A DNA stretch of 64,000 nucleotides, from positions 356,576-420,575 of the forward strand of contig CAJNDS010002330.1 of NCBI GenBank assembly GCA_905221605.1. Direction: 5' to 3'. The notes below the pieces were generated by a model, which saw nothing but the letters and a program-made list of their open reading frames with translations, was not told the origin of the DNA and did not search any database. Numbering within the stretch: position 1 is the stretch's first letter; every line of letters begins with the position of its first letter. Origin of the DNA: Symbiodinium natans (Eukaryota; Sar; Dinophyceae; Suessiales; Symbiodiniaceae). The position numbers and the translations under genes are program-made. This document shows, one piece after another, positions 1-9,604 of the stretch.

Positions 1-2
1 CA

Positions 3-2546
3 TTCCAGAGTTGCGCCTACGGCAGCCGTCGTCCGAAGTGGACGGCCATTGCGTATACCCGGGGTGCGTTTGACTGCATCTGCAAGTCCTGCCCTGGGCA
101 GTCTTGCTCTCAACGTCACCTGCCGTGGGGGGTGGCGCCAGAGGCGCCTAACGGCTTCTCTACGTCGTTGGAAGCTGCGTATCCGCTGCCGCTGGCGCGT
201 GCCCTCGCCCAGGCGTTCTTTCAAGCTTGCCCGCCCAAGCCGCCCTCACCTGCCGGGCTCCAGTTGTCTCTTGTCCGTGGCCAGGTCGGGAGTCAGCCGA
301 AAGCCTCTGTGACGGGGCCCCGCGTGCCTGAGCATGCTCGCATTTTGCGAGTACGGGTCCCCCCTTCTGTCTCCTGTCCGGTGCCCCTGCGTGCCCGCCT
401 TAAGGACCCCTGGCCCCTGCCCCACGTGGCCGTCTGCCCCGAGCGATCGGTGCCAGCCGACGCCCAGCTGCTGCAAATGGTCCCGGTTAAGCAGGGGAGT
501 TCGAGCGCTGGTTCTGGAAACAAAGGTTGTGGTGTTGATGCGGAGCTCTGGAACGAGCTTGTTTGGGGTATCCCTTTCTCCCCGGAACAGTTTGTCCGCG
601 AGGCGGTTAAAGCCGGCCATCCCAGAACCCTAGAGGTCTCCCTGCCTCAAGTCCTCAAAGATGCTGTGTGCACCCATGCCTCGTTGTCCGAGTCGGAGTT
701 GTGCGGGTTGAGAGCGCGCCAGTTTGCTAAGTGGCTTAAGCTTGCGCAGGACCTCAGGAGCGAGGAAGAAGCGCTGAAGGCCTCTATGCATAAACAGGTC
801 GCTACGATCCTAAAGCCCAAACGTCTCCTCTTGTGGAAGGCGATGATGGTTGAGGCTTCCTACGACGATGTGTCCATCTTCGATGAAGTAATCTCGGGTA
901 CTAACCTGGGAGGCCCGGTGCCCGATACAGGTGTGTTTGCCCCGAAGTTCAAGCCGGCGTCAGTCACCGTTGACCAACTCAAAAGAGATGCGCCCACCTC
1001 TAGGGCGGCCCTTTTGTCCACCATCAAGTCTCAAGGGGAGGCTCTGGATCGCGAGGTCCAGACGAAAACTCTCGAGGAGCGTGACAGGGGCTGGCTGTCA
1101 GGTCCCATAGAGGTGGACCAGCTGCCACCTGATGCCATAGTGTCACGACGGTTCGGGATCGAGCAGGATGGGAAAATCAGATTGATTGACGACTTCTCAG
1201 GGTCGGGAGTCAATAGCTCCGTGGAGACGTCGGAGACCGTGCGCCCCCAGACCGTCGACGTCATCGCAGGCTTGTGCCTGTCTCTGATGCGAGCGCAACC
1301 AGGGTGTAGTCTCAAGGGAAGGTTCTATGACCTGGTTAGTGCCTACAGGCAGCTGGCTTTGGACCCTGCAGGGGCCTGGGCTTCGTACATTGGACTGTGG
1401 GATCCTGATCTGAAGAGGGTAGTGGTGTTTCAGCTGCACGCCCTCCCTTTCGGGGCAGTCAAGTCAGTGTCGACTTTTCTGAGGACCGTTAACTCGGTAT
1501 GGCACCTTGGCGCATTCTTCTTCGCCCTTTGCTGGTCCCACTACTTTGACGACTTCGTGTCGGTTGCTAGGGGCTCGCAGGTGGCTAATGTGCACCAAAC
1601 AATCACCTTGCTCTTCGCCCTGTTGGGTTGGGACCTGGCCCAAGGTGGGAAAAAGGATGTGCCGTTTGCGGAAACCTTTTGTGCGTTAGGGGTTGACATA
1701 GTGCTGTCGAGCGCCCACTTGGGTCGTGTGACCATTTGCAACACGGAAAAGAGAGTTCAGCTCCTCGTAGAGACTATGAAGCAGGCCCAGAAAGACCGAC
1801 GTATGAGTGCGCCTCAAGCACTCAAGCTAAGGGGTAAGCTCCAGTTTGCAAGTGGACAGCTGTTTGGGCGTCAGAGCAAGTTTTGCATGCAGCAGCTTTC
1901 TGATTACGCCCATGGGGGTGCCCCTCCTGATCTGCCGGCGGAGTGCATTGATACTTTCACCTCGCTGGTCGACATGTTGGACAGTGGACGCCCTAGGCTA
2001 GTCCAAGTCAACAAACAGCAAACCTGGTATGTCTTCACTGATGCATCCTATTCGAAGGATGACCCCGTGCTGCCTTGTGGTGTTGGTGGTCTCTTGTTTG
2101 ATGATAAGGGTGTGTTGGTTGCTGGTTTCTCCCACGCCCTTGACAGTGACGTCCGGAAGCTCCTGGGTGAGATCAACAAAGACACGATCATAATGGAGGC
2201 TGAGTTTGTTGCGGTGCTGCTTGCGTTCCGTCTTTGGGGCAAAAGGGTTGCGAACTCACCTGTTGTGGCTTTCATCGACAACAACTCCGTCAGGGACATT
2301 TTGATTTCATGCAGGGGCAGGTCCCCAACTGTGAAAAGCCTGCTTAAAATGTTCGTGAGCTTGGAGGTGGGGTGTGAGTTCATCCCTTGGTTCTCACGCG
2401 TTCCTTCCCCATCAAACTGTGCGGATCTCCCGTCGAGGCTGGTGTCCAAGCACCTGTTGTGGGGTGGCATCAGTGTCCCGTGTTCCGATGTGTCGGAGCA
2501 CCTGGATGCCATATGCTTGGGACTGTCGGCTAATAAGGGGGCTTGA
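3..2546 (+). CDS. reverse transcriptase / RNase H polyprotein (5' partial)
   Basis: The protein copies RNA into DNA for the retroelement. The frame is open from base 3 with no stop, so the ATG at 132 is probably internal and the start lies upstream. The extra 43 codons include CAYGSRRPKWTA and a Cys/His-rich stretch ending in PWG. Numbering from the ATG at 132: an RT template segment RRFGIEQDGKIRLIDDFS; RT motif A FYDLVSAYRQL with Asp400; motif C YFDDF at 471-475; RNase H with Asp637 (FTDAS), Glu689/691 (MEAEF), Asp716 (FIDNNS) and Asp765 (NCADLPSR). All catalytic acids are present and there is no frameshift in 2.5 kb, so this is a young or selected copy. The TGA stop lies inside the first 211-bp repeat. 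Integrase, protease and tyrosine recombinase are not seen. Confidence 0.85.
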   Translation, partial: FQSCAYGSRRPKWTAIAYTRGAFDCICKSCPGQSCSQRHLPWGVAPEAPNGFSTSLEAAYPLPLARALAQAFFQACPPKPPSPAGLQLSLVRGQVGSQPKASVTGPRVPEHARILRVRVPPSVSCPVPLRARLKDPWPLPHVAVCPERSVPADAQLLQMVPVKQGSSSAGSGNKGCGVDAELWNELVWGIPFSPEQFVREAVKAGHPRTLEVSLPQVLKDAVCTHASLSESELCGLRARQFAKWLKLAQDLRSEEEALKASMHKQVATILKPKRLLLWKAMMVEASYDDVSIFDEVISGTNLGGPVPDTGVFAPKFKPASVTVDQLKRDAPTSRAALLSTIKSQGEALDREVQTKTLEERDRGWLSGPIEVDQLPPDAIVSRRFGIEQDGKIRLIDDFSGSGVNSSVETSETVRPQTVDVIAGLCLSLMRAQPGCSLKGRFYDLVSAYRQLALDPAGAWASYIGLWDPDLKRVVVFQLHALPFGAVKSVSTFLRTVNSVWHLGAFFFALCWSHYFDDFVSVARGSQVANVHQTITLLFALLGWDLAQGGKKDVPFAETFCALGVDIVLSSAHLGRVTICNTEKRVQLLVETMKQAQKDRRMSAPQALKLRGKLQFASGQLFGRQSKFCMQQLSDYAHGGAPPDLPAECIDTFTSLVDMLDSGRPRLVQVNKQQTWYVFTDASYSKDDPVLPCGVGGLLFDDKGVLVAGFSHALDSDVRKLLGEINKDTIIMEAEFVAVLLAFRLWGKRVANSPVVAFIDNNSVRDILISCRGRSPTVKSLLKMFVSLEVGCEFIPWFSRVPSPSNCADLPSRLVSKHLLWGGISVPCSDVSEHLDAICLGLSANKGA

Positions 2547-2745
2547 GGTTCGTTTGTGTATGGTGAGACGCATGTGCAATGTATGTGCACCGCGCTGTGT
2601 GCACCGGCACATGATTGAATGCGATCTTTGATTCGCCCACTGATGAAAAGAAGAAGAGGGACATGCAGTGCTCGTTCTGAGTTTTGCCTCTCCTTGTTTG
2701 GGATCTTGGCTTTTGGGTTCAAACCGAATTTGGCACAAGCGGTAA
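2535..2745 (+). repeat. 211-bp direct repeat, copy 1
   Basis: This segment is repeated at 3063-3273 with an offset of 528 bp and appears identical or nearly so by eye. It includes the last codons and stop of the reverse transcriptase frame. The near-identity suggests a recent duplication or a structural element end that is homogenised at each replication cycle. Confidence 0.9.
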
Positions 2746-3062
2746 GCTTACTGTTCGCGAGCGAATGGTGTTTTATCGATTGCTGCCAAATTGTCTCTAA
2801 GAAAAACGGTGTGCCGTTTGGTCTTGGTTTGAAGCCCAAAAGTTTCTGATGCTTGTCATGCTTGGTTATGCCAACGACGATTTGCAATTGCATGTGCAGG
2901 AAGATGTGTGTGCAGCACTGGCTCTGCAGCTCAGTGCCAAAAATTTTGACCCGCCCAGCCCACCCAGGGCATCGCAGTAGCAGGGCCCGCCGCGGCGGCT
3001 GCAACTCCCTGCGTGCCATTGGCACTCCCATTGGTATGGCGTGTACAGGTGCCTCGCCCTTA
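2746..3062 (+). other. spacer between the 211-bp repeats
   Basis: This 317-bp spacer contains a 43-codon open frame at 2849-2980 starting MLVMLGYANDDLQLHVQEDV. In PAT/Ngaro elements the equivalent segment (A2) is a copy of the 5' terminal sequence (A1), which would lie left of this window. The short frame could then be a copy of the start of the element's first open frame. That is inference. Confidence 0.35.
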
Positions 3063-3273
3063 AAGGGGGCTTGAGGTTCGTTTGTGTATGGTGAGACGCA
3101 TGTGCAATGTATGTGCACCGCGCTGTGTGCACCGGCACATGATTGAATGCGATCTTTGATTCGCCCACTGATGAAAAGAAGAAGAGGGACATGCAGTGCT
3201 CGTTCTGAGTTTTGCCTCTCCTTGTTTGGGATCTTGGCTTTTGGGTTCAAACCGAATTTGGCACAAGCGGTAA
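3063..3273 (+). repeat. 211-bp direct repeat, copy 2
   Basis: Second copy of the 2535-2745 repeat. It marks the probable 3' end of the retroelement; a TAAAAAAGGG sequence follows immediately. Confidence 0.9.
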
Positions 3274-3336
3274 AAAAGGGTAATGACCCTTCTTATTCCT
3301 AGGCTACTCTTGGGTCTAGTTTTCAGTTTGCGCCAG

Positions 3337-5353
3337 GAGAAGGACCCGGATGGTGGACCTTACCCCGCCTACCCATCCGGCAAGACTTGGGATGAGCCCA
3401 GTGGCAAGACGGGCAGTGGCAAGAAGTTTCCGGTCCGCAGTTGTTTGAAGTTGTTGCTGTTGTTCATGTGTTGGGATGTTCCCCCCTCATAGTAGCAGTC
3501 CTGAATCGGGAGGGTCGATTATACTCCTTATTAAGGACTGTTAGTAAATTCATGTCGTGTTTTATTCACGGTACATTTTGTCGATGTTGACGTGGTTTAT
3601 GCGCCAAACCCAAGCTGTACTTCATTTCGTGCGGGCCTTTGCGTGGCACGCTTCGTTCAGAAGCCAGCTTTTGTTTTGTGACGCTAGTTGTGAACGAGTT
3701 ACTGAGTGGAGGCTGTCCCCCGCCCTCCAACCCCCACACGCACACACCTGAGCACCAGGTTCTTCCACAACATCATCGATGGCTCCAAGGCCTTTGGCGG
3801 GAGTCGTCCGAACATTCTCTTTGCATATGGCCCGGGATGGCTTTCGACAGTTCTAGCAAAGAAGGTCTTGACTTCCCAATCAAATAACTTGTTCCCGGTA
3901 AAGAGCATAGTAAGTGCCAGAAACCAGCGTTGCTACTTTGATTTGTAGAGCCGCGGTCTCTGGCAGGTTCCGACTGAGCCCTTCTATGTGGCCATCATCA
4001 CCCCGGTGATCCACTACTGCCTCTTGGAACCAATCCCTCCGAGCCTATCTGCAGAGCAAACCTTAACCCGTTTAACAGTTATAAGCCCCGAAACCCTACA
4101 CCTTGAGCAAACTGCAACAAGAAACCCGTGAACCCGAGCCTGGTAAACCTATCCCAACACTTCAAAGCCAACCTAGGCATGGGTGGCTTGGAGTGCACGG
4201 TGGATGCCGAGTGCATCGACAAGACCGGGCAGGGTTTAGGGTAAGGGTTTAGGGTTTAGGGTTTAGGGTTGAGGGTTTAGGGTTTCGGGTGTTTAGGGTA
4301 GCGCAAGCCCCATGCTCCAAGGGGGCCCTCAAAATCCTTGAGCCCATGTCATTCCGCCACCCCCCCGCAACCGGAACCTATATCCCTTGAAAAAACCAGC
4401 CGAAAGCCTTCGACACCTGCTTTTAAAAAAACCCTAACCCTAAACTCTAAACTCTAAACTCTAAACCCTAAACCCTAAACCCTAAACCGTAAACACTAAA
4501 CCCTAAACCCTAATCCCCCTAAACCCTAAACCCTAAACCCTAAACCCTAAACCCTAAACCCTAAACCCTAAACCCTAAACCCTAAACCCTAAACCCTAAA
4601 CCCTAAACTCCTAACGACTCCCAATGCTCGCAGGAGCGGCAAGGTCATCCCGGGCCTTTACGTGGCCGGCGAGGCGGCGGGCGGCATCCACGGCAACAAC
4701 CGCCTGGGAGGCTCTCTTAGGGGGAACGTCCCGAACCCGACCCACGAAACCCGAAACCCTACAACGCCCTAGCCCTAAACCCCCAGCCCTAACCCCAAAC
4801 CCCAAACCCTAAACCCTAAACCCTAAACCCTAAACCCTAAACCCTAGACCCGCCCTAAACCCTTAGGGGGAACGTCCCTAACCGCGAAACCTCACAATGC
4901 CCTAACCCTAAACCCTAAACCCTATACCCTAAACCCTAAACCCAAAACCCTAAACCTTAAACCCTAAACCCTAAACCCTCTAAACCCCTACAGCAGGCAA
5001 CTCCCTGCTGGACTGCGTGGTCTTCGGCCGTGTGGCCGGCAAGGCTGCCTGCAAGCCGCGCGTCTTTTTTTTGGAGGAGGGGTTTAGGGTTTAGGGTTTA
5101 TTGGGGGAGCGGGAGGGCAGGGATTGGCTTCAGGGCTTTTCCCCAAACTCCCCCAACCCGCCCACCCCCCTCCCACCCAAGAAACACCTTTGAGACCCTA
5201 AACTCTGAAACCTGCAACCCCCCCTTCAAACAAATAGCGAAGCAACGTCCTGAACTTAGGTTCACCTTCGGCGCCGGCGAGAAGTTCAAGCCTTGCCCTG
5301 TCCCTTCAGAGCTCAAGGCACCTGGCGTTTCCATACCTTTGGCGTCTCGGTAA
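3337..5353 (+). CDS. soluble fumarate reductase (FAD-linked), C-terminal half, seven exons
   Basis: The enzyme reduces fumarate to succinate (yeast Osm1/Frd1 and trypanosome FRD type). Exon model: 3337-3425, 3759-3789, 3967-4018, 4177-4232, 4634-4710, 4997-5054, 5260-5353. Diagnostic pieces in order are GKTGSGKKFFHN, FYVAIITPVIHYCMGGLEC (active-site region), VIPGLYVAGEAAGGIHGNNR and GGNSLLDCVVFGRVAGKA (FAD-binding C-terminal signature), then FTFGAGEKFKP and a possible TAA stop at 5351-5353. Joins use GT (first) or GC donors and AG|G acceptors. The end of the fourth exon is uncertain: a canonical GTAAGG donor at 4241 would add three codons. The N-terminal FAD domain is not in the window, so it lies left of the retroelement or this copy is truncated. 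Introns contain TTTAGGG and CCCTAAA arrays. Family identity is secure; exon edges are a model. Confidence 0.8.
3475..3543. mobile_element. small foldback element (hairpin family 1, degenerate)
   Basis: It begins GATGTTCCCCCC and contains GATTATA and CCTTATTAAGGACTGT, shared with the better preserved palindrome at 9331-9423. It lies in the first intron of the fumarate reductase model. No coding capacity. Confidence 0.5.
4233..4294. repeat. TTTAGGG array directly after fumarate reductase exon 4
   Basis: About eight TTTAGGG-type units with variants (TAAGGG, TTGAGGG, TTTCGGG) begin at the exon edge. The same intron ends with a CCCTAAA array at 4433-4612, giving a head-to-head pair. Confidence 0.9.
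4433..4612. repeat. CCCTAAA array before fumarate reductase exon 5
   Basis: About 24 units of CCCTAAA with point variants (CTCTAAA, CCGTAAA) run to 21 bp before the exon 5 acceptor (AG at 4632-4633). With 4233-4294 it forms a complementary pair inside one intron. Confidence 0.95.
4760..4990. repeat. CCCTAAA array, intron between fumarate reductase exons 5 and 6
   Basis: Degenerate and perfect CCCTAAA units fill most of this 286-bp intron up to a few bases before the CAG acceptor. This intron is C-type throughout and is an exception to the G-then-C order. Confidence 0.9.
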
Positions 5354-5898
5354 GGGGGCCATAGCTTCTTAATTCTCCAAGTTTGAAACAGATAAGTGCA
5401 AGGGCTCGTAGGTTTGGGAGGTGTGTTCTGGTCTTGAGAGGAGTGCAGGGGGGTCAGAATGCCAAGATTTTTGACAAAGAGGTCCCCTTTTTAGGGGATA
5501 GGTCCATCTGCAAACCCAAAACCCTAAGCCCCAGAAGCCATTTTTTCCCAGATTTCTCTGGCTGAGGGGATCGGGGGCGTGGCGCTCAGTTGATTTCGTG
5601 TAGAGGAGGAGTTTGGGGTGCGGGCTTAGGACGTGGGCTTAGACTGGGCTCATCTTGCAGGATCATCAAGGGCTTCAAGACCTTAAGCCCCCAAACCCTA
5701 AACACTATATTGGGGTGTAAGGGTTCAGCACCCCAAGCCCTACAACGCAGATCCCGGGTGCGGCCCACCTAAATGAAACCGAGTTTAGGGTTGAGGGCAT
5801 AGGGTTTAGGATTGCCAAACCAACCCCCGAGTTAAGGCTTTTGGGCGTGGTTGAGGGTGCAGCGGCTACCGCGGGTGCCGTAAGCCCTGAGCTGTAAG
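5354..5898. other. no gene recognised; degenerate heptamers
   Basis: The segment between the fumarate reductase stop and the next island holds scattered CCCTAAA-like (5505-5540, 5685-5705) and TTTAGGG-like (5782-5812) patches and nothing I recognise as coding. Confidence 0.5.
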
Positions 5899-5971
5899 CA
5901 CGACGGTCGAGTTCTACTTCCTCAGCCAACCCGGGAACGACACGGACAACAACTTGTACAAGTCCCCTCCA
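5899..5971 (+). CDS. unassigned exon-like island
   Basis: After an AG at 5897-5898 the sequence is open and coding-like (TVEFYFLSQPGNDTDNNLYK), GC-richer than its flanks and without heptamers. TTTAGGG follows at 6125-6200. Family not recognised; it could be a further exon of the fumarate reductase gene or another gene. Confidence 0.35.
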
Positions 5972-6124
5972 AACCCTGAGACTTGCTAACCCACGGCTAT
6001 TGTTGTGGGTACCCTAAATATTAGGGGCCGTGTTATAGTGGTAGCTCTTCAAGGGGTCTCTAATTTAGAGAGGTAAGTCCTAGGTATGCCGAGAAGCTCG
6101 CGAGCATTGCCTCCCCTCAATCCT

Positions 6125-6200
6125 GGGTTCAGGGTTTGGGGCTTATAGGGTTCAGGGTTTATTGGGTTTAGGGTTTAGGGTTTAGGGTTTTAGGGTTTAG
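6125..6200. repeat. TTTAGGG array
   Basis: Perfect and variant TTTAGGG units. The region 5972-6800 otherwise shows only scattered heptamer fragments and no recognised gene. Confidence 0.85.
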
Positions 6201-7266
6201 GGGATCGGGTCGAGGGTGCATTGGGTTCAGGGTTTATGAGGTTTTGGGCTTGGGGTTTAGGTCTCAGGGCTCTGAATGTCTGTGCAGGAGCTGTGCAAGT
6301 GAGCCATTTGGGCTGACTGTGCTCGTGAGGCTTGTGATTTCCAGGCGTCCACGGCCCTAGCAAGGGCGGCGAGTTCAGGTCTTACGGGCAGGTTCTCGGG
6401 TTTGGGGTTTAGGGTTCTTGGGACCAGCTGCCAGTGTTTTACGTTCACAGAATCTGCGGATGAAGAGCTAGTCGCTACCAAGCTGTCATCTAACAGAGCT
6501 ACAGGCAGGCACCGGCAGCCTGTACGCCCTGAAAAGGGTTCAGAGCTTAACCCTGCAAGCCTCGAAAACCCTGAAACCCTTAGCATCTAAACTTACCCGA
6601 AAAACTCGAGCGTCCGAATCCTCCCACTTTTAAGGGGCCGCGCGCCTGGAAGGAACGAAGTCTCTCCCAGCTTTGATTTCCTGGTGGGCCGAGAGCACTT
6701 CAAGGGCTGTCAGGTTCGGGCGTTTAGGGACTTAGGACTTTACGATCACAGGCTTAAAAGCCTTGGACCTTGATGTTCCCATCAAGGTTTAGGGTTTAAG
6801 GTCTAGGGTGAGGGGATCGGGCCCGCTTGGTTCTCCGCCGGCCTCGCCCACCACGGTGGCGAGCGACGTCGCACGCCGCCGCTCCGTCGCGAGACCGCGC
6901 CCAGCTGCACTCGTCCGCGGCCGGCGTTGCAAAAAGTCGCACTCGGGGAAACCACGGGAAGCCTTCAGCAGCTCGAGGGCTCTAGAGTACGTGGGTGTCC
7001 TTTTTGGGGGGCACCCGAACTTCCCTCTAGAACCCAAGAGGCAAGCTGTTTTGTCAGCGCAAGGACATGTTGGGGCTTGCTCTAACTTATTCGTAGTGGA
7101 ACCTTTCAACAGTAAACAACCCCCAGAACCCTAAGGCGAGCTACATCTACTCCTACCTTCAAGTAGGGCCCACATAGCCGGCAACTCTGCATTCGAATCC
7201 CTTTAAGACAAGGCTACTTGTCGGTTCATGGGTAGCTATCAGTGGGTTACAAGGGTTACTATAATT

Positions 7267-7427
7267 CTGAGGGCAGTTACATGGGCCCTTTGTATGGTCC
7301 CCTACCTCCTTTACCGGGTTCTGAAGTGTGGGCCCTCGGGTTTAGCATAGGGTATGTAGGGGGTATATAAGGCATCCGCCTTAAAGGCCCATATTGAGGG
7401 ACCATGTCACTACCCTAAGAATAAGTA
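7267..7427. mobile_element. foldback MITE (family 3)
   Basis: Imperfect terminal inverted repeats: CTGAGGGCAGTTACATGGGC at the left and the complement of CTTAGGGTAGTGACATGGTC at the right. The interior shares order and wording (GGGTTCTGA, GGGCCTYGGGTTTRGYATAGGG) with 40652-40788. No coding capacity. Confidence 0.6.
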
Positions 7428-7607
7428 GCTGGGCATCACCTTATTTAGGGTACCTAGAACCCTCAGTCATAACCACCCATGAACCTTCAAGTATTTCTCA
7501 ACCCCAAACCCCTTGAGGCTGCGGGACTTGCGGCGGGCTCGAATTCGAGCCGAAGCCCTGACGTGGCAAACCCAGCTTCCCGTTTTTGAGGACGATGAAG
7601 GGGTCCC

Positions 7608-7724
7608 TTACTTGAAGGTTCATGCGTAGTTAAAACTAGGGTTAGAGGTACTCTAAATAAGGTTGTAATCAGCTCTAAGTATAGTAGCCCTGCTTCTAAA
7701 ACTACCCATGAACCTCCAAGTAAC
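7608..7724. mobile_element. foldback MITE (family 2), copy without heptamers
   Basis: The 117-bp palindrome has TTACTTGAAGGTTCATGCGT at the left end and the complement of TTACTTGGAGGTTCATGGGT at the right end. Its interior matches the element at 28942-29101, but that copy carries a CCCTAAA array and this one does not. Confidence 0.7.
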
Positions 7725-7922
7725 CCCCCACTTCTTGGGTCTTCTCGGCGGATTACCACCTTTCATTAAGGAGGGTTCGACCCCTGATTCCCCATAAGGA
7801 CCGCATTCAAGCAAGAGAAAGGGTTCCCAGGCTACTGAGGAAGATCGGAGACTTTGGGGCACGCATGTAGGGGTCTGAGGCCAGGGCTCCCTGAAAAGCT
7901 TCAACCCTGACCTCATTCCCTA

Positions 7923-7990
7923 CTAAGCCCTAAACCCTAAACCCTAAACCCTAAACCCTAAACCCTAAACCCTAAACCCTAAACCCTAAG
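7923..7990. repeat. CCCTAAA array, about nine perfect units
   Basis: Uninterrupted CCCTAAA units ending about 40 bp before an exon-like island that starts at 8032. Confidence 0.95.
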
Positions 7991-8031
7991 AACCAGGGGG
8001 TAACCAGCCCTCAGTGCGCGGTTTTTCTGAG

Positions 8032-8101
8032 GTACACGGCGCTGGCGGCCTCCGGCCCTCCGCGCTTGGCGCGGAACCTGCTCAAGGCTGGGGAGCTGTA
8101 G
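8032..8101 (+). CDS. unassigned exon-like island
   Basis: After AG|G the frame reads YTALAASGPPRLARNLLKAG and then either a TAG at 8099-8101 or a GC donor at AAG|GCT (8087). It is Leu/Ala-rich and helical. It is preceded by CCCTAAA and followed by weak TTTAGG. It may belong with the similar Leu-rich island at 10416. Family unknown. Confidence 0.4.
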
Positions 8102-8925
8102 AGGGTTTAGGCTTGTCATCTTGAGAGCCGCACTTCTCACCTACTTACAAGTTCCTGTTCCCTGAACTTTTCAGTAGAGCTTGTGGGTTGAACCTGGCTC
8201 TATGATCAGCCTGCAACCTCCGACCACACTGGGGTGTGGTATGCTCGACGTGCAGAAGCCAGGTGGGCGAACATACGAAATAACTTGTATGGCGTAGAGG
8301 GATTGCCTGGCCAGAGCTTCATGAACAACCTACGCACTTTTGCAGTCGTTGCACAAGCACTACTTGCAGAGCAGGGCAAAATGTAGTCTTGCAGACATTG
8401 CACAGCAACAAGTGCTGAGCACAGCAGTGCGCAATCCAGCAGGCTTCGCATGTTTTCTAAGGCCGCCTAAAACCTGAACTTCCCTAAGCCCTGTTAAGTT
8501 TAGGGGTTTTAGGCTCAATCTAGGGTTCTCAGATGGCATGGGCAAGGGCTTTCGAGATTGAGGATCGCATGGCCTAGTCCGAGGTAGTCCGCCGAGCCGC
8601 TTGCCACCATCTTTCTGCCGAAGCCCTCAAGCCCTGAACCACGTGAAAGCCCCTTTAAAAACATCCTACAGGTTGCAAAGCCAGGCCCAAACGCCCTGGG
8701 CTCCAAAACCCTGGAGCCCGAAAGAGGCCTTTGAAGGCCTGGACCCCAGCAACGTGGCAGCGCCGGGGGGAAGTGCCTCAAATCCTTGCGAGGAGATGAT
8801 GCGCGCAGCCTTGGAGACAAACCTGGCTACTTGGAGCCCGCTAGAAGGGTCTAGGCTTTTGGAGCGCCAAAGCAACTAGACAACCTTCAAACTCTCTAAG
8901 CCCTACATGCCCCTCACGGTCACCA
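8102..8925. other. mostly unassigned sequence, one weak coding-like island
   Basis: No gene is recognised. The stretch at about 8737-8830 reads NVAAPGGSASNPCEEMMRAA on the plus strand and is heptamer-free, so it could be an exon; evidence is weak. Confidence 0.3.
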
Positions 8926-9007
8926 TAAACCCTAAACCCCTAAACCCCTAAACCCCTAAACCCCTAAACCCCTAAACCCCTAAACCCTAAACCCTAAACC
9001 CTGAACC
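8926..9007. repeat. CCCTAAAC/CCCTAAA array
   Basis: Starts as an 8-mer array (CCCCTAAA, about seven units) and ends as the 7-mer CCCTAAA. This shows unit-length change inside one array. Confidence 0.9.
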
Positions 9008-9330
9008 CCAGGGCGAAAGGGCTCAGATCTGAAGAAATGAGGCTGTTAGGGGGGGTTTTGGGAAAAAAGGGCCTGGACCTCAAACACTCAACCGCTTAGG
9101 GAACTTTCGGGCTTTGCGAGGACTTCAGAGTTTGTTGCGGGACTTTCGGGGCTTGTAGGGTTTTTAGGGTTCAGGGTTTTGGGGCTTGAGGTTGAGGATC
9201 TCAGGAGCTTTAGGGGGCTTTAGGCAGCCTCAGGGGTTGAGAGGGAAGTTGGGAGTGGTGGAACAGAGCCCCATGCCAACCAAGGGTTTGTTTGTTTTCC
9301 GCAGGGGCCCTTGAATCCTTGAACTTGGGC

Positions 9331-9423
9331 GATGTTCCCCCCATACACAACAGTCCTTAGTAGGGAGTATAGTCCCCCCGATTATATTCCCTATTAAGGA
9401 TTGTGAGTATAAGGGGGAACATC
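9331..9423. mobile_element. foldback element (hairpin family 1), well preserved
   Basis: A near-perfect palindrome of 93 bp. GATGTTCCCCCCATACACAA at the left pairs with the end GGGGGAACATC at the right, and AGTCCTTAGTAGGGAGTATA pairs with TATATTCCCTATTAAGGATT. A degenerate relative lies at 3475-3543. Confidence 0.75.
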
Positions 9424-9604
9424 CCAACCTTGAACCCTAAATCCGAAATCCCTACGAGCCCCAAGAGCCGGTCGGCCCAATCCCTTTATAGATCCATGAC
9501 GGGCGGTTCCTTCTAGCAGTATAGCTGTCGTTGTGCAGTCCTTCCACTTTCAACTTTCAGGACCCAAACCCCCCGAGCTCCTAAAACCAGATGCGTGCTC
9601 TTGA

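Larger units (their letters stand above)
1..3273 (+). mobile_element. DIRS/Ngaro-like retroelement, 5' end outside window
   Basis: One long open frame with reverse transcriptase and RNase H motifs is followed directly by a 211-bp direct repeat (2535-2745 and 3063-3273) that encloses a 317-bp spacer. A repeat-spacer-repeat tail resembles the split direct repeats (B1-A2-B2) of PAT/Ngaro elements, and the RNase H ends in an NCADLPSR motif of the kind seen in DIRS-type elements. No tyrosine recombinase is visible, so the class is a suggestion. The element ends 63 bp before the first fumarate reductase exon and has the same orientation, so it may sit in an intron of that gene. Confidence 0.6.

Noticed and set aside
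2048-3250. 400-codon minus-strand frame
   Set aside because: It lies antisense to the reverse transcriptase and its 211-bp repeats, so the peptide is repetitive for that reason.
6789-7134. Overlapping 106- and 108-codon frames on both strands
   Set aside because: GC-rich patch open on both strands; no motif or splice frame links it to a gene.
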